Under the pieces are notes generated by a model. It saw only the letters and a list, made by a program, of their open reading frames with translations, ran no database searches and was not told the DNA's origin. DNA of 64,000 nt from the NCBI RefSeq assembly GCF_004745635.1, contig NZ_SRLB01000005.1, positions 248,001 to 312,000 of the forward strand. Direction: 5' to 3'. Positions 55,245 to 63,781 of this stretch are shown here, one piece after another. Position 1 is the first letter of the stretch. Each line of letters starts with the position of its first letter. The translations under genes were made by a program, and so were the position numbers. Source of the DNA: Methylobacterium nonmethylotrophicum (lineage in GTDB: Bacteria > Pseudomonadota > Alphaproteobacteria > Rhizobiales > Beijerinckiaceae).

Positions 55245-56024
55245 ATGACCCAGAGCACGCCCCCAGGTCCGACCAAGGCCGCTCCGAGCAAGGCCGCTCC
55301 GACCACCGCTCCGACCAAGACCGCTCCTGCCCTGCCCCTCTCGGTGCAGGAGCACCTCGGCGAGCGGCTTCGCGCCCACTACGCGGCGGTCGAGGAGGTG
55401 GAGGCGCCCGCCGCCTTCGCGGAGCTTCTCGCGCGCCTCGAGCAGGCGCTCGCCATCATGGGCGCGCCGAAGAAGGACGGGTTCCGGGACGAGCTGCTGG
55501 CGGCGGCCCCCGCCTTGCGCCGCTTCGCCCTGACGCTCACCGCCAACCCCGCCCGCGCCGACGACCTGGTGCAGGACACGATGCTGAAGGCCTGGCAGAA
55601 CCGCGACCGGTTCGAATCCGGCACCAACCTCAGCGCGTGGCTGTTCACGATCATGCGCAACGCCTTCTACTCGGAGCACCGCAAGCGCGCCCGCGAGGTC
55701 GAGGACGGCGAGGGCGTGTACTCGGCCCGCCTGACCACCGCTCCCAACCAGGGCGACCGCCTCGACGTGCAGGACCTGCAGGCGGCGCTCAACAAGCTGG
55801 TGGCCGAGCAGCGCGAGGCCCTGATGCTGGTTGCCGTCGGCGACCTCTCCTACGAGGACGCCGCCGTGCTGATGCAGTGCAAGGTCGGTACCGTGAAGAG
55901 CCGGGTCTGCCGGGCCCGCGACAAGCTCGCGGAACTCCTGGGCTATACCGGCGGCGAGCTCGGCGCCGACCGGCTCACCCGCTCCGCCATGGAACACGCC
56001 GGCGCGATGGTGCTCGACGGCTGA
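55245..56024 (+). CDS. EcfG-type sigma factor with N-terminal NepR-like anti-sigma domain
   Basis: 259 residues. After a Pro/Ala/Thr/Lys-rich tail (1-32) comes a short NepR-like helical stretch at 36-69 (LGERLRAHYAAVEEVEAP, AFAELLARLEQAL), which fits the NepR pattern G..LR..Y..V...P..F..LL..L. A sigma-2 region follows at about 81-150 (ARADDLVQDTMLKAWQNRDR, AWLFTIMRNAFYSEHRK) and sigma-4 at 175-232 (LSYEDAAVLMQCKVGTVKSR). NepR is normally a separate protein that holds EcfG inactive until phosphorylated PhyR displaces it. Here both appear to be one chain, so inhibition would be in cis or between copies. No phyR lies in the window. EcfG boxes at 25.1 and 54.3 kb are possible targets. Confidence 0.75.
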   Translation: MTQSTPPGPTKAAPSKAAPTTAPTKTAPALPLSVQEHLGERLRAHYAAVEEVEAPAAFAELLARLEQALAIMGAPKKDGFRDELLAAAPALRRFALTLTANPARADDLVQDTMLKAWQNRDRFESGTNLSAWLFTIMRNAFYSEHRKRAREVEDGEGVYSARLTTAPNQGDRLDVQDLQAALNKLVAEQREALMLVAVGDLSYEDAAVLMQCKVGTVKSRVCRARDKLAELLGYTGGELGADRLTRSAMEHAGAMVLDG

Positions 56025-56643
56025 GGGCTCCTCGCCGAGGGATGGGCCGAAAGTCCTAACTCTCATGGTCCATGACGGAACATCACGGCACCGCGCCTGT
56101 TTCGGCTTGGTGGGCGCGGCCATGCGTGGCGGTCAGTGTCGACACGTCACGGGCAGGACGTGAAGAGACAGTTTGCCCAGGGGCAGGCAAGACGATGGCC
56201 AGACCTCGCACGATCCGGCCTCGATGCAGAAGCAGACTTCCTGGCCGGGATATGCGATAACGTCATGACATCCGTCACATGGCCGGATGAGTGTTCTTCC
56301 TCTTGCATGCTGCATGTCCGCGAGATGATCGGTCGACTGACGCGCCGGCGTCGATGCTCCGCCTTGTTCTCTGCCGCATGCGGGATCTGACCGAGAGCTC
56401 AAGTGCCTAGGACGTAAGGACAGTTGCGCCAGTGTTGCGATACCGATAAACCCTTCTTCAAATAATCCTAGGCATTCCTTGTCGGACATCGTTGATCTTC
56501 TGCGCCGGGCACAAGACGCGAATTGAGCGGGACTGAATGTTGCCCGCTGGGAAAGCGCGAGATCGGTGAACTGGAATAGGCCATAATCAATAGAGAAATG
56601 TCAGAAAAACGACAGACGAGAGGCTATCCTACCGTTAGATCAA
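56025..56643. other. Gene-poor AT-richer stretch, about 620 bases
   Basis: Between the sigma factor and the Crp-type gene. GC content is lower than around it, and open frames on both strands (e.g. 56133-56489 minus) lack sensible start sites and protein-like composition. It probably carries the promoters for the Crp gene. It could be a remnant of transferred DNA, but no repeat or integrase supports this. Confidence 0.5.
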
Positions 56644-57552
56644 ATGACAACTCGCTCCCGTCCCGAGGATGTGCGAGTGCCGTGCGGCGATCGCCCGCCT
56701 GGAATGGCCGACCCCTCCGGTCGGCTCCGCACGGCGAGTTCCTGGCTTCCGGAGACCCTGACCTTGATTGTGCCGGACGAGTCGCAGGCCCCTGAGGCCA
56801 GCCTTTTCGCGGGAAACCTCCTGCTCGAGGCCCTCGGCGTGAGCGACCGCGCCCTGTTGGCACCGCATCTCGAGCGCGGCCACCGGACCCGCGGGGCGGT
56901 GCTGTTCCGCGCCGGCGAGGACGTCTCGTACGTCACCTTCCCGCTCCATCAGACCGCCGTGACGCTGGTCTCGCGCATGCGCGACGGGCGCATGGTCGAG
57001 ACCGCGACCGTGGGGCACGAGGGCGCGATCGGCGGCGTCGTCAGCCACGGCTATCTCCCGGCCTTCAGCGAGGCGGTGGTGCAGGTCTCCGGCCCGGTGC
57101 TGCGCCTCGACGCCGAGCGCCTGACCCAGGCGAAGCTGGCCTCGCCGTCGTTGCGCGACCTGTTCGTGCGCTACGCCGATTGCCTGTTGGCGCAGGTGCT
57201 GCAGTCGGTGGCCTGCAACGCCGTCCACCCGATCGAGGAGCGCTGCCTGCGCTGGCTGCTCACCTTCCAGGACCGGCTCGGCACGCCCGTCCTGCCGGTG
57301 ACGCAGGAGATGCTGGCCGAGATGCTCGGCGTGCGCCGCACCTACCTCACCGGCGTGCTCGGGTCGCTGCAGCGCCGCGGCCTGATTTCCGTGCGCCGCG
57401 GCCAGATCACCATCCTGGACCGGCCGAAGGCCGAGCAATCCGCCTGTGAGTGCTACGGCAAGGTCCGGCATCACTTCCGCACCGTGCTCGGGGCGGTCTA
57501 CGCCGAGAACGGCGCCATCGTGGCGGTCGACCCGACCCAGGGTCACGACTGA
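56644..57552 (+). CDS. Crp/Fnr-family transcriptional regulator
   Basis: 302 residues. An N-terminal tail of about 55 residues (start not certain; internal ATG 56704 is possible) precedes a cyclic-nucleotide-type effector domain (LFAGNLLLEALGVSD, TVGHEGAIGG) and a Crp-type helix-turn-helix (VTQEMLAEMLGVRRTYLTGVLGSLQRRGLI). No Cys cluster is seen, so FNR-type oxygen sensing is not expected; the ligand is unknown. It converges with the gdx/sugE gene. The 3' part (QSACECYGKVRHHF) is variable in the family. Confidence 0.88.
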   Translation: MTTRSRPEDVRVPCGDRPPGMADPSGRLRTASSWLPETLTLIVPDESQAPEASLFAGNLLLEALGVSDRALLAPHLERGHRTRGAVLFRAGEDVSYVTFPLHQTAVTLVSRMRDGRMVETATVGHEGAIGGVVSHGYLPAFSEAVVQVSGPVLRLDAERLTQAKLASPSLRDLFVRYADCLLAQVLQSVACNAVHPIEERCLRWLLTFQDRLGTPVLPVTQEMLAEMLGVRRTYLTGVLGSLQRRGLISVRRGQITILDRPKAEQSACECYGKVRHHFRTVLGAVYAENGAIVAVDPTQGHD

Positions 57553-57560
57553 CGTCGCCG

Positions 57561-57875
57561 TCACGCGACGAGCTTGAGCCCGAGGATGCCGAGGACGATC
57601 AGGCCGATGCAGGCGAGGCGCGCGGCCGTGGCGGGCTCGCCGAACAGCGCGATGCCGAGGAGCGCCGTGCCGACGGTGCCGATCCCGGTCCACACCGCGT
57701 AGGCGGTGCCGACCGGCAGCGACCGCAGGGCGAGGCCCAGCAGCCCGACGCTCGCCACCATGCTGAGGCCGGTCACCAGCGAGGGCAGCGGCCGGGTGAA
57801 GCCCTCGGTGTATTTGAGGCCGATCGCCCAGCCGATCTCGAGCAGGCCGGCGAGGAGGAGGAGAATCCAGGCCAC
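57561..57875 (-). CDS. sugE: Small multidrug resistance exporter, Gdx/SugE type
   Basis: 104 residues with four membrane helices, the standard SMR size. It has the essential glutamate in [15 protein letters not shown], plus [17 protein letters not shown] and GLKLV at the end. The sequence is closer to SugE/Gdx guanidinium exporters than to EmrE ([13 protein letters not shown]). It would exchange guanidinium for protons. The start GTG 57875 has CAGGA six bases upstream. A candidate guanidine-II riboswitch lies directly upstream, which supports guanidinium as substrate. Confidence 0.9.
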   Translation of the reverse strand: MAWILLLLAGLLEIGWAIGLKYTEGFTRPLPSLVTGLSMVASVGLLGLALRSLPVGTAYAVWTGIGTVGTALLGIALFGEPATAARLACIGLIVLGILGLKLVA

Positions 57876-57892
57876 GGGTTTTCCTGTCGCAG

Positions 57893-58002
57893 GCAGGGCC
57901 GTCCCTGCGGGTTCGCGGCCCCGCTTCGCGAGGTTCTCGCCCGAGCATTCCGCCACGCATCCTGCGACGCGATGGGTGAAGGCCGGCCGGGCCGTCCCGG
58001 CC
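57893..58002 (-). promoter_or_regulatory. Candidate guanidine-II (mini-ykkC) riboswitch in front of sugE
   Basis: Two hairpins with ACGG loops are read on the minus strand. The first is GGCCGGG-ACGG-CCCGGCC (57985-58002, 7 pairs) and the second is GCAGGG-ACGG-CCCTGC (57893-57908, 6 pairs). Paired hairpins with ACGR loops define the guanidine-II riboswitch. The second hairpin lies 7 bases before the AGGA ribosome binding site of the exporter gene, the correct spacing for translation control. The linker is 76 bases, long for this class. The downstream gene is a guanidinium exporter, the expected partner. Confidence 0.7.
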
Positions 58003-58307
58003 ACGCCCAGATGGGGCTCCTCATCGTGCGCGGCAATCGCTGCCGTCCCGCATCGTCGCCCCTCCGGCGTCTCATGCCGGCTGGGCACGTTTCGCAAAAA
58101 CTGGCCGTCGGTTCGGCGACAATAGCCTGCGGCAAAACCAAAAACCTAAGCGGACGAAGCGTTGGCCTGCCAACGCAAGGCTGCTTAGCAGGCTCTGAAG
58201 ACTGCAACGCTGCCATGCGGCCTGCGCCGTTTGACAGCGCGCCTCGCCTCACCGAACATCCATATTACGGACGGTTCGTCCACGATATGGACAACGGGAG
58301 GGACATC

Positions 58308-58862
58308 ATGGACGCTGCCACGACCGCCTACCCCGCCGCCGGGCTCGACGCCGACGCGCTGCGGCGGATGCCCTACCAGCGGCCGCAGCCGGCGGAGATC
58401 CGGCCCGACCTCGTGGTCGCGCCGGCGATTCCGCAGGACGACCGGATCTGGGTGCCGCAGGCCGACAACGTCTGGTTCCGGCCGCTCTGCCTGAACATCT
58501 CCGCCGGCTACTGGATGAACCTGCTCAAGGTCCGGAAGTCCGGCATCCTCAGCCGCCACCGCCATCCCGGCCCGGTCCACGCCTTCGTGCTCAAGGGCTC
58601 GTGGCGCTACCTCGAGCACGACTGGGTGGCGAGCGAGGGCGCCTACGCGTTCGAGCCGCCGGGCGAGACCCACACCCTCGTGGTCGACGAGGGCGTGGAG
58701 GAGATGATCACTTACTTCCAGGTCAACGGCTGCATGTACTACGTCGACCCGTGGGGCCGGCACACCGGCTACGAGGACGTCTTCACCAAGGTCGACATGT
58801 GCCGGGCGCATTACGAGGCGGTGGGGCTGGGCCGGGATTACGTCGACCAGTTCATCCGCTGA
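58308..58862 (+). CDS. Cupin-type oxygenase, 2,4'-dihydroxyacetophenone dioxygenase-like
   Basis: 184 residues. The cupin carries GILSRHRHPGPVHAFVLKGS and a second half FEPPGETHTLVVDEG, giving a His3-type site for Fe(II). It resembles 2,4'-dihydroxyacetophenone dioxygenase, which splits a C-C bond beside the carbonyl, but substrate and reaction are not proven. ATG 58308 has GGGAGGG in front and yields a normal length. It starts a co-directional run with MFS, SDR and IclR genes (52-base gap to the MFS gene). Confidence 0.8.
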   Translation: MDAATTAYPAAGLDADALRRMPYQRPQPAEIRPDLVVAPAIPQDDRIWVPQADNVWFRPLCLNISAGYWMNLLKVRKSGILSRHRHPGPVHAFVLKGSWRYLEHDWVASEGAYAFEPPGETHTLVVDEGVEEMITYFQVNGCMYYVDPWGRHTGYEDVFTKVDMCRAHYEAVGLGRDYVDQFIR

Positions 58863-58913
58863 TCGTCCGCGAATTGCATCTCAAAGTCGAACAGAGTGGG
58901 AGGACCGGAGCGC

Positions 58914-60245
58914 ATGCCGTCCGGCCAAATGCGTAACCCTGTGTCATTGGACAAGTCGCAACGCCTGCGCCGCATCCAGTGGATCGCCGTCGCGTTCCTG
59001 ACGGCGGCGGGCATCATCAACTACGTCGACCGCTCGGCGCTCTCGATCGCCAACACGGCGATCCGGGACGAGATGGCGCTCACGCCGGCCGAGATGGGCT
59101 GGCTGCTGTCCGCCTTCTCGCTCGCCTACGCGTTCTCGCAGCTGCCGGTGGGCGCGCTCCTCGACCGGCTCGGCTCCCGGATCATGCTCGGGGCCGGGAT
59201 GTTCTTCTGGTCGCTGGCGCAGCTCGTCTCCGGCTTCGTCGGCAGCTTCCGGCAATTCGTGCTGGCGCGGGCGATCCTCGGCCTCGGCGAGGCGCCGCAA
59301 TTCCCCGCCGGCGCCAAGACGGTCAGCGAGTGGTTCTCACTTCGCGAGCGCGGCACGCCGACCGGCATCTTCATCGCCTCGTCCTGCATCGGGCCGTGCA
59401 TCGCCCCGCCGCTGCTGACCGCCCTGATGGTGCTCCTCGGCTGGCGCTGGATGTTCGTCGCCACCGGCCTCGTCGGCATCGTGGTCGCGGTCGGCTGGTA
59501 CCTGGTCTACCGCAACCGCGCCGAGGTGACGCTGACGCCGGAGGAGACCGCCCATCTCGACGAGGGCGCGGCGCCCGAGCCGCCGGCCCGGCGCATGACC
59601 TTCGCGGAGTGGCGCGGCCTGTTCGGCCACGCCACGACCTGGGGCATGATCCTCGGCTTCATGGGCGTCATCTACATGGTCTGGCTCTACCTGACCTGGC
59701 TGCCCTCCTACCTCGAGCACGAGCGGGGCCTCAGCGTCGCCCGCACCGGCTGGGTGGTGGCGATCCCCTACGTCTTCGGCACGCTCGGCATGCTCTGCGC
59801 CGGACAGGCCGCCGACCGGCTGCTCGCCCGCGGCGCCGGCATCGTCGCCAGCCGCAAGTGGCCGGTCTGCATCGGGCTCCTCGGCGGCGGCATCTTCACG
59901 GTGCCGGCGGCCTATACCCCGAGCGTGACGCTCGCGGTGGTCTATATCTGCCTGGCGATGTTCTTCATCAACATGGCGAGCGCCGCCGCCTGGATGATGG
60001 TGAGCGTCGCGGTGCCCAAGCGCCAGGTCGCCTCCCTCGGCAGCATCCAGAACTTCGGCGGCTACTTCGCCGGCTCGTTCGCGCCGGTGATCACCGGCTA
60101 CGTCGTCCAGGGCACCGGCTCCTACGTCGACGCGCTGCTCGCCGCCGCGGCCGTCGCGGTGCTGGCGGCGGTCGCCTACATCGCCCTCGTGCGCAAGCCC
60201 CTCGAGGGCAGCGAGAGCCTGATCCCGACGGAGCGCCCGGCATGA
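58914..60245 (+). CDS. MFS transporter of the anion:cation symporter type
   Basis: 443 residues, 12 membrane helices. The start INYVDRSALSIANTAIRDE and LGLGEAPQFPAGAKTVSEWF are typical of ACS-family sugar-acid and aromatic-acid permeases (hexuronate, galactonate, 4-hydroxyphenylacetate types). It probably imports the compound degraded by this operon. ATG 58914 follows GGGAGGA with a 9-base spacer. The SDR gene overlaps its stop (ATGA). Confidence 0.9.
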   Translation: MPSGQMRNPVSLDKSQRLRRIQWIAVAFLTAAGIINYVDRSALSIANTAIRDEMALTPAEMGWLLSAFSLAYAFSQLPVGALLDRLGSRIMLGAGMFFWSLAQLVSGFVGSFRQFVLARAILGLGEAPQFPAGAKTVSEWFSLRERGTPTGIFIASSCIGPCIAPPLLTALMVLLGWRWMFVATGLVGIVVAVGWYLVYRNRAEVTLTPEETAHLDEGAAPEPPARRMTFAEWRGLFGHATTWGMILGFMGVIYMVWLYLTWLPSYLEHERGLSVARTGWVVAIPYVFGTLGMLCAGQAADRLLARGAGIVASRKWPVCIGLLGGGIFTVPAAYTPSVTLAVVYICLAMFFINMASAAAWMMVSVAVPKRQVASLGSIQNFGGYFAGSFAPVITGYVVQGTGSYVDALLAAAAVAVLAAVAYIALVRKPLEGSESLIPTERPA

Positions 60246-60967
60246 CCTTCGCCCCCGACCTGCTCACCGGCAAGACCGCCCTCGTCACCGGCGGCACCTC
60301 CGGGATCGGCGCCGGCATCGCCGAGGCGCTGGCCCGCCTCGGCGCCCGGGTGCTGGCGGCCGGGATCGGCGCGGCCTCGTCCGGGATCCCGGCCGACCTC
60401 GCGCTCACCGCGCACGAGCTCGACGTCACCGACGGCGCCGCGGTGGCGGCCCTCGTCCAGGCCTGCCCACGGCTCGACATCGTGGTCAATTGCGCGGGCG
60501 TCATCCGCCGCGGCGACGAGCACCGCCCCGAGGTGTTCGAGGAGGTGCTGGCGGTGAACCTCACCGGCACGATGCGGGTCTGCGCCGCGGCGCGGCCGCG
60601 TCTGGCGGAGACCGGCGGCACGATCGTCAACACCGCCTCGATGCTGTCGTTCTTCGGCGGCGGCCTGGTGCCGGGCTACAGCGCCAGCAAGGGCGGGGTG
60701 GCGCAGCTGACGAAGTCGCTCGCCATCGCGTACGCCGCCGATGGCATCCGGGTGAACGCCGTGGCGCCGGGCTGGATCGCCACGCCCCTGACCCAGGCAT
60801 TGCAGGACGACCCCGCCCGGGCGGGCCCGATCCTCGCCCGCACGCCGCTCGGGCGCTGGGGCACGCCCGCCGACGTCGCGGCGGCGGTGACCTTCCTGGT
60901 GAGCCCGGCCGCCGCCTTCGTGACCGGGGTGGTGCTGCCGGTCGACGGCGGCTACCTCGTCGCCTGA
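60242..60967 (+). CDS. Short-chain dehydrogenase/reductase of the catabolic operon
   Basis: 241 residues. Cofactor motif TGGTSGIGAGIA, NCAG near residue 82 (IVVNCAGV), the serine in NTASMLSFFG and the YSASK pair are intact, so it should be active. The substrate is probably a hydroxy/keto intermediate of the imported compound. It overlaps the MFS stop by 4 bases and the IclR gene begins in its stop (TGATG), so all are translated in series. Confidence 0.9.
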   Translation: MTFAPDLLTGKTALVTGGTSGIGAGIAEALARLGARVLAAGIGAASSGIPADLALTAHELDVTDGAAVAALVQACPRLDIVVNCAGVIRRGDEHRPEVFEEVLAVNLTGTMRVCAAARPRLAETGGTIVNTASMLSFFGGGLVPGYSASKGGVAQLTKSLAIAYAADGIRVNAVAPGWIATPLTQALQDDPARAGPILARTPLGRWGTPADVAAAVTFLVSPAAAFVTGVVLPVDGGYLVA

Positions 60968-61809
60968 TGGGCTCCGACGCGGCGTCACCTCCCGGGACCG
61001 GGGCGACCTCGCGCCCCGAGGTTCCGGGCACGGCCGCCTTCGGCAAGTTCATGCGGGTGCTCCAGGCGGTGGCAGACGCGCAGGGCGAGGCGCACCAGGG
61101 GCCGAGCATCGCCCGCCTCGTCCGCGCGACGGCGTTGCCGCGGCCGACCGTGCACCGCATCGCCGCCGCCCTGGTGGCGGAGGGCCTGCTCACCGAGGAG
61201 GACGGGGCCCTGCACCTCGGGCCCCGCCTCGTCAGCCTGGCCTTCCGGTCCTGGGACGGCTCGCTCCTGCGCCAGGCGGCGCGGGAGCCGCTGCTGCGCC
61301 TGCGCGACAGCCTCGACGAGACGGTGCACCTCGCGGTGCCGGATTTCGGCGAGATGGTCTACATCGACAAGCTCGAGAGCCACCGCACCGTCCGCATGGC
61401 CTCGCGCATCGGCACAAGGGTGTCGCTGCACACCAGCGCGGTCGGCAAGGCGTGGCTGGCGACCCTGCCGGAGCACGAGCTGGAGCCGCTGCTCGACCGG
61501 ATGGAGCGGCCGGCGCACACGCCCCACAGCATCACCGATCCCGCGCGCCTGCGCCGCGAGATCGCCGAGACGCGCCAGCGCGGCCATTCCCTCGACCTGC
61601 AGGAGAACGAGCTCGACATCTGCTGCTACGGGCAGGCCCTGCGCGGGGCGGGAGGCCGCGTCCTCGGCTGCATCAGCGTCAGCCTGCCGAAATACCGCTT
61701 CGAGGCGCTCGCCCCCGGGACGGTGCTGGCGGCGATGCGGGCCTGCGCCGAGGCCGTGGCGCAGGTCGCCGGGGCGGTACGCCCCGAGGGATTGATGCCA
61801 ACGGCCTAA
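60967..61809 (+). CDS. IclR-family transcriptional regulator of the catabolic operon
   Basis: 280 residues. An extended N-terminus (1-25) precedes the winged helix (GPSIARLVRATALPRPTVHRIAAALVAEGLL) and the effector domain (RIGTRVSLHTSAVGKAWLATL, ending LGCISVSLPKYRF). It is the last gene of the cupin-MFS-SDR operon and overlaps the SDR gene by one base, so it likely controls these genes through their substrate. A 23-base-arm hairpin follows 28 bases after the stop. Confidence 0.9.
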   Translation: MGSDAASPPGTGATSRPEVPGTAAFGKFMRVLQAVADAQGEAHQGPSIARLVRATALPRPTVHRIAAALVAEGLLTEEDGALHLGPRLVSLAFRSWDGSLLRQAAREPLLRLRDSLDETVHLAVPDFGEMVYIDKLESHRTVRMASRIGTRVSLHTSAVGKAWLATLPEHELEPLLDRMERPAHTPHSITDPARLRREIAETRQRGHSLDLQENELDICCYGQALRGAGGRVLGCISVSLPKYRFEALAPGTVLAAMRACAEAVAQVAGAVRPEGLMPTA

Positions 61810-61837
61810 GGTGCCGACGCATCAGGCCGTCGAGTCA

Positions 61838-61886
61838 TCTCGACTTTTCGATGCCAAGCCTCTGGCTTGGCATCGAAAAGTCGAGA
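61838..61886. terminator. Perfect 23-bp hairpin between convergent genes
   Basis: Arms 61838-61860 and 61864-61886 are exact complements with a 3-base TCT loop. It lies 28 bases after the IclR gene and 47 bases before the end of the chemoreceptor gene, in a convergent gap. The T and A runs (TTTT/AAAA) in each arm suit a bidirectional terminator. The arm length is unusual. Confidence 0.8.
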
Positions 61887-61933
61887 ACGGAACCAAAGGT
61901 CATTTTCAATTGACCGATGGTATGCGTCCCCCA

Positions 61934-63649
61934 TCAAGCCGCCCGTACGGTCTCGAGGAACCGGCCGACCTCCGCCGTCAGGGTCTCGGATTGCCGCGAC
62001 AGCTCGGACGCCGAGGCCAGAACCTGCGAGGCGGCGGCGCCCGTCTCCTCCGCGGCGCCGGCGACGCCGGCGATGTTCGCCGTCACCGCGCCCGTCCCGG
62101 CCGCGGCCTGCGAGACGTTGCGGACGATCTCCTGCGTGGCGGCGCCCTGCTCCTCCACTGCCGCAGCGATCGAGGTGGCGACGGCCGAGATCTCGCGGAT
62201 GCGTCCGCCGATCGCCCCGATCGCCCCGACCGCCTGCTCCGTCGAGCCCTGGATGCGCCCGATCTGGGCGGTGATCTCCTCGGTCGCCTTGGCGGTCTGG
62301 CCGGCCAGTTCCTTGACCTCGGCGGCCACGACCGCGAAGCCGCGGCCGGCCGCCCCGGCGCGCGCCGCCTCGATGGTGGCGTTGAGCGCGAGCAGGTTGG
62401 TCTGGCCGGCGATCGACGAGATCAGCCCGACCACGTCGCCGATGCGCGAGACCGCGCTGCTCAGCTCCTGCACCAGGGTGCCGGTCCGGTCGGCTTCCGT
62501 TACGGCAGACCGGGCGAGCTCGGCCGAGCCGTCGACCTGGCGGCCGATCTCGGCCACCGAGGCGCCGAGCTCCTCGGCCGCGGCCGCGACCGTGCCGACA
62601 TTGCTCGCCGCCTCGTCGGCGGCGGCGGCTGCCGTCGCGGATTGTCCGGCCGTCTGGGTGGCCGTCGCCGTCATGGTCCGGGCCGTGGCCTGCAGTTCGG
62701 CGGCGGAGGCGGCGACCCGGCCGACGATGCCGCCGACGGCCTGCTCGAAGGCGTGGGCCATCTGGCGCATGCCGGCCCGGCGCTGCTCCTCCGTCGAGGC
62801 GCGCGACAGGGCCGCCTCCTCCTCCAGCGCGCGGCTGCGGATCAGGTTGTCCTTGAACACCTGGACAGCCTGCGCCATCCGGCCGACCTCGTCGCGCCGC
62901 TGCGTGCCGGTGACCGCCACCGCGGTGTCGCCGGCGGCGAGTCGCTCCATGGTGCGCGCCATGGCGACGACCGGCCCGGCGACGCCGCGCTGCAGGATCA
63001 GCCAGGCGAGGACGAGCGCCACGGCGCAGGACGCGCTCGCGACCACGACCGTGGTGACCCGGGCGCTCTCGCCCGCCGCCGCCGCGGTCTCGCTCGCCTG
63101 CCGCGTCATCGCCTCGGCGTTCGACTCGATCTCGGTGAGGGTGCGCCGCGCCGCGACGAGCGCCGGATCGACGCGCTCGCGGCCGACCTTGAGGGCCTGG
63201 TCCTGCTGGCTGCCGAAGGTCTTGGTGATGACGTCGTCGGTGGCCTCGAACGCCTGGTTGAACTGGGCGAGGACCCGGTCCGCGCCGCCCCCCGCCTCGG
63301 GCATCAGGCTCTTGAGCCGGTCGAGCCGGACCGGCAGCGCGGCGGCGATCGCCTTGGTCTCCTTCTCGAGGGCGTCGAGCTCGGTCATCGAGCTTTCCGA
63401 GACGATCCGGTTCACGACCGCCCCGTAGCGCGCCAGCTCGAGCTGGACCTCGGAAGCCGCCCGCCCCGCCGCCACCTCGCGGCCGAGCACGTCCTGGTAG
63501 GTCTGGGCAATGAGGCTCATGCGCGACAGGGCGAAGCCGCACAGGCCGGCCAGCATCACCAGCAGCAGGCCGACCGGGATCGAGGCCTTCCCGAGGATGC
63601 GCATGTTGTCGAGGCGCGAACGAGGCACGATGCCGCTCCGGTGAGGCAT
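61934..63649 (-). CDS. Methyl-accepting chemotaxis protein, second copy
   Basis: 571 residues. The plan is the same as the 38.9-kb copy: a membrane helix near the start (IPVGLLLVMLAGLCGFALS), a periplasmic helical region, a second helix (VVVASASCAVALVLAWLIL), a HAMP domain and the signalling coil tip ([20 protein letters not shown]). The end VGRFLETVRAA matches the first copy, without a CheR pentapeptide. The sensory region differs between the copies, so ligands probably differ. ATG 63649 used; 63604 (MRILGKASIP) is as plausible. Confidence 0.9.
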   Translation of the reverse strand: MPHRSGIVPRSRLDNMRILGKASIPVGLLLVMLAGLCGFALSRMSLIAQTYQDVLGREVAAGRAASEVQLELARYGAVVNRIVSESSMTELDALEKETKAIAAALPVRLDRLKSLMPEAGGGADRVLAQFNQAFEATDDVITKTFGSQQDQALKVGRERVDPALVAARRTLTEIESNAEAMTRQASETAAAAGESARVTTVVVASASCAVALVLAWLILQRGVAGPVVAMARTMERLAAGDTAVAVTGTQRRDEVGRMAQAVQVFKDNLIRSRALEEEAALSRASTEEQRRAGMRQMAHAFEQAVGGIVGRVAASAAELQATARTMTATATQTAGQSATAAAAADEAASNVGTVAAAAEELGASVAEIGRQVDGSAELARSAVTEADRTGTLVQELSSAVSRIGDVVGLISSIAGQTNLLALNATIEAARAGAAGRGFAVVAAEVKELAGQTAKATEEITAQIGRIQGSTEQAVGAIGAIGGRIREISAVATSIAAAVEEQGAATQEIVRNVSQAAAGTGAVTANIAGVAGAAEETGAAASQVLASASELSRQSETLTAEVGRFLETVRAA

Positions 63650-63781
63650 AACTCAACCCGAGGATGGTCCGATATGATTGTCGTTGGGTTAACGAACCGG
63701 CGCCCTGTCCTGCGGGTCGACGGCCTGCGCTCGGGGTTCATGACGGAAGCCGGTCGGGAGCGCGTGGCGCGGCCGTAAACG

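Noticed and set aside
55609..55632. A GGTTCGAATCC stretch that looks like a tRNA T-loop
   Set aside because: It lies inside the conserved sigma-2 coding sequence (DRFESGTN), and no acceptor or anticodon stem surrounds it.
56133..56489. A 118-codon minus-strand frame in the gene-poor stretch
   Set aside because: Cys-rich random-looking composition, no ribosome binding site and no recognisable domain.
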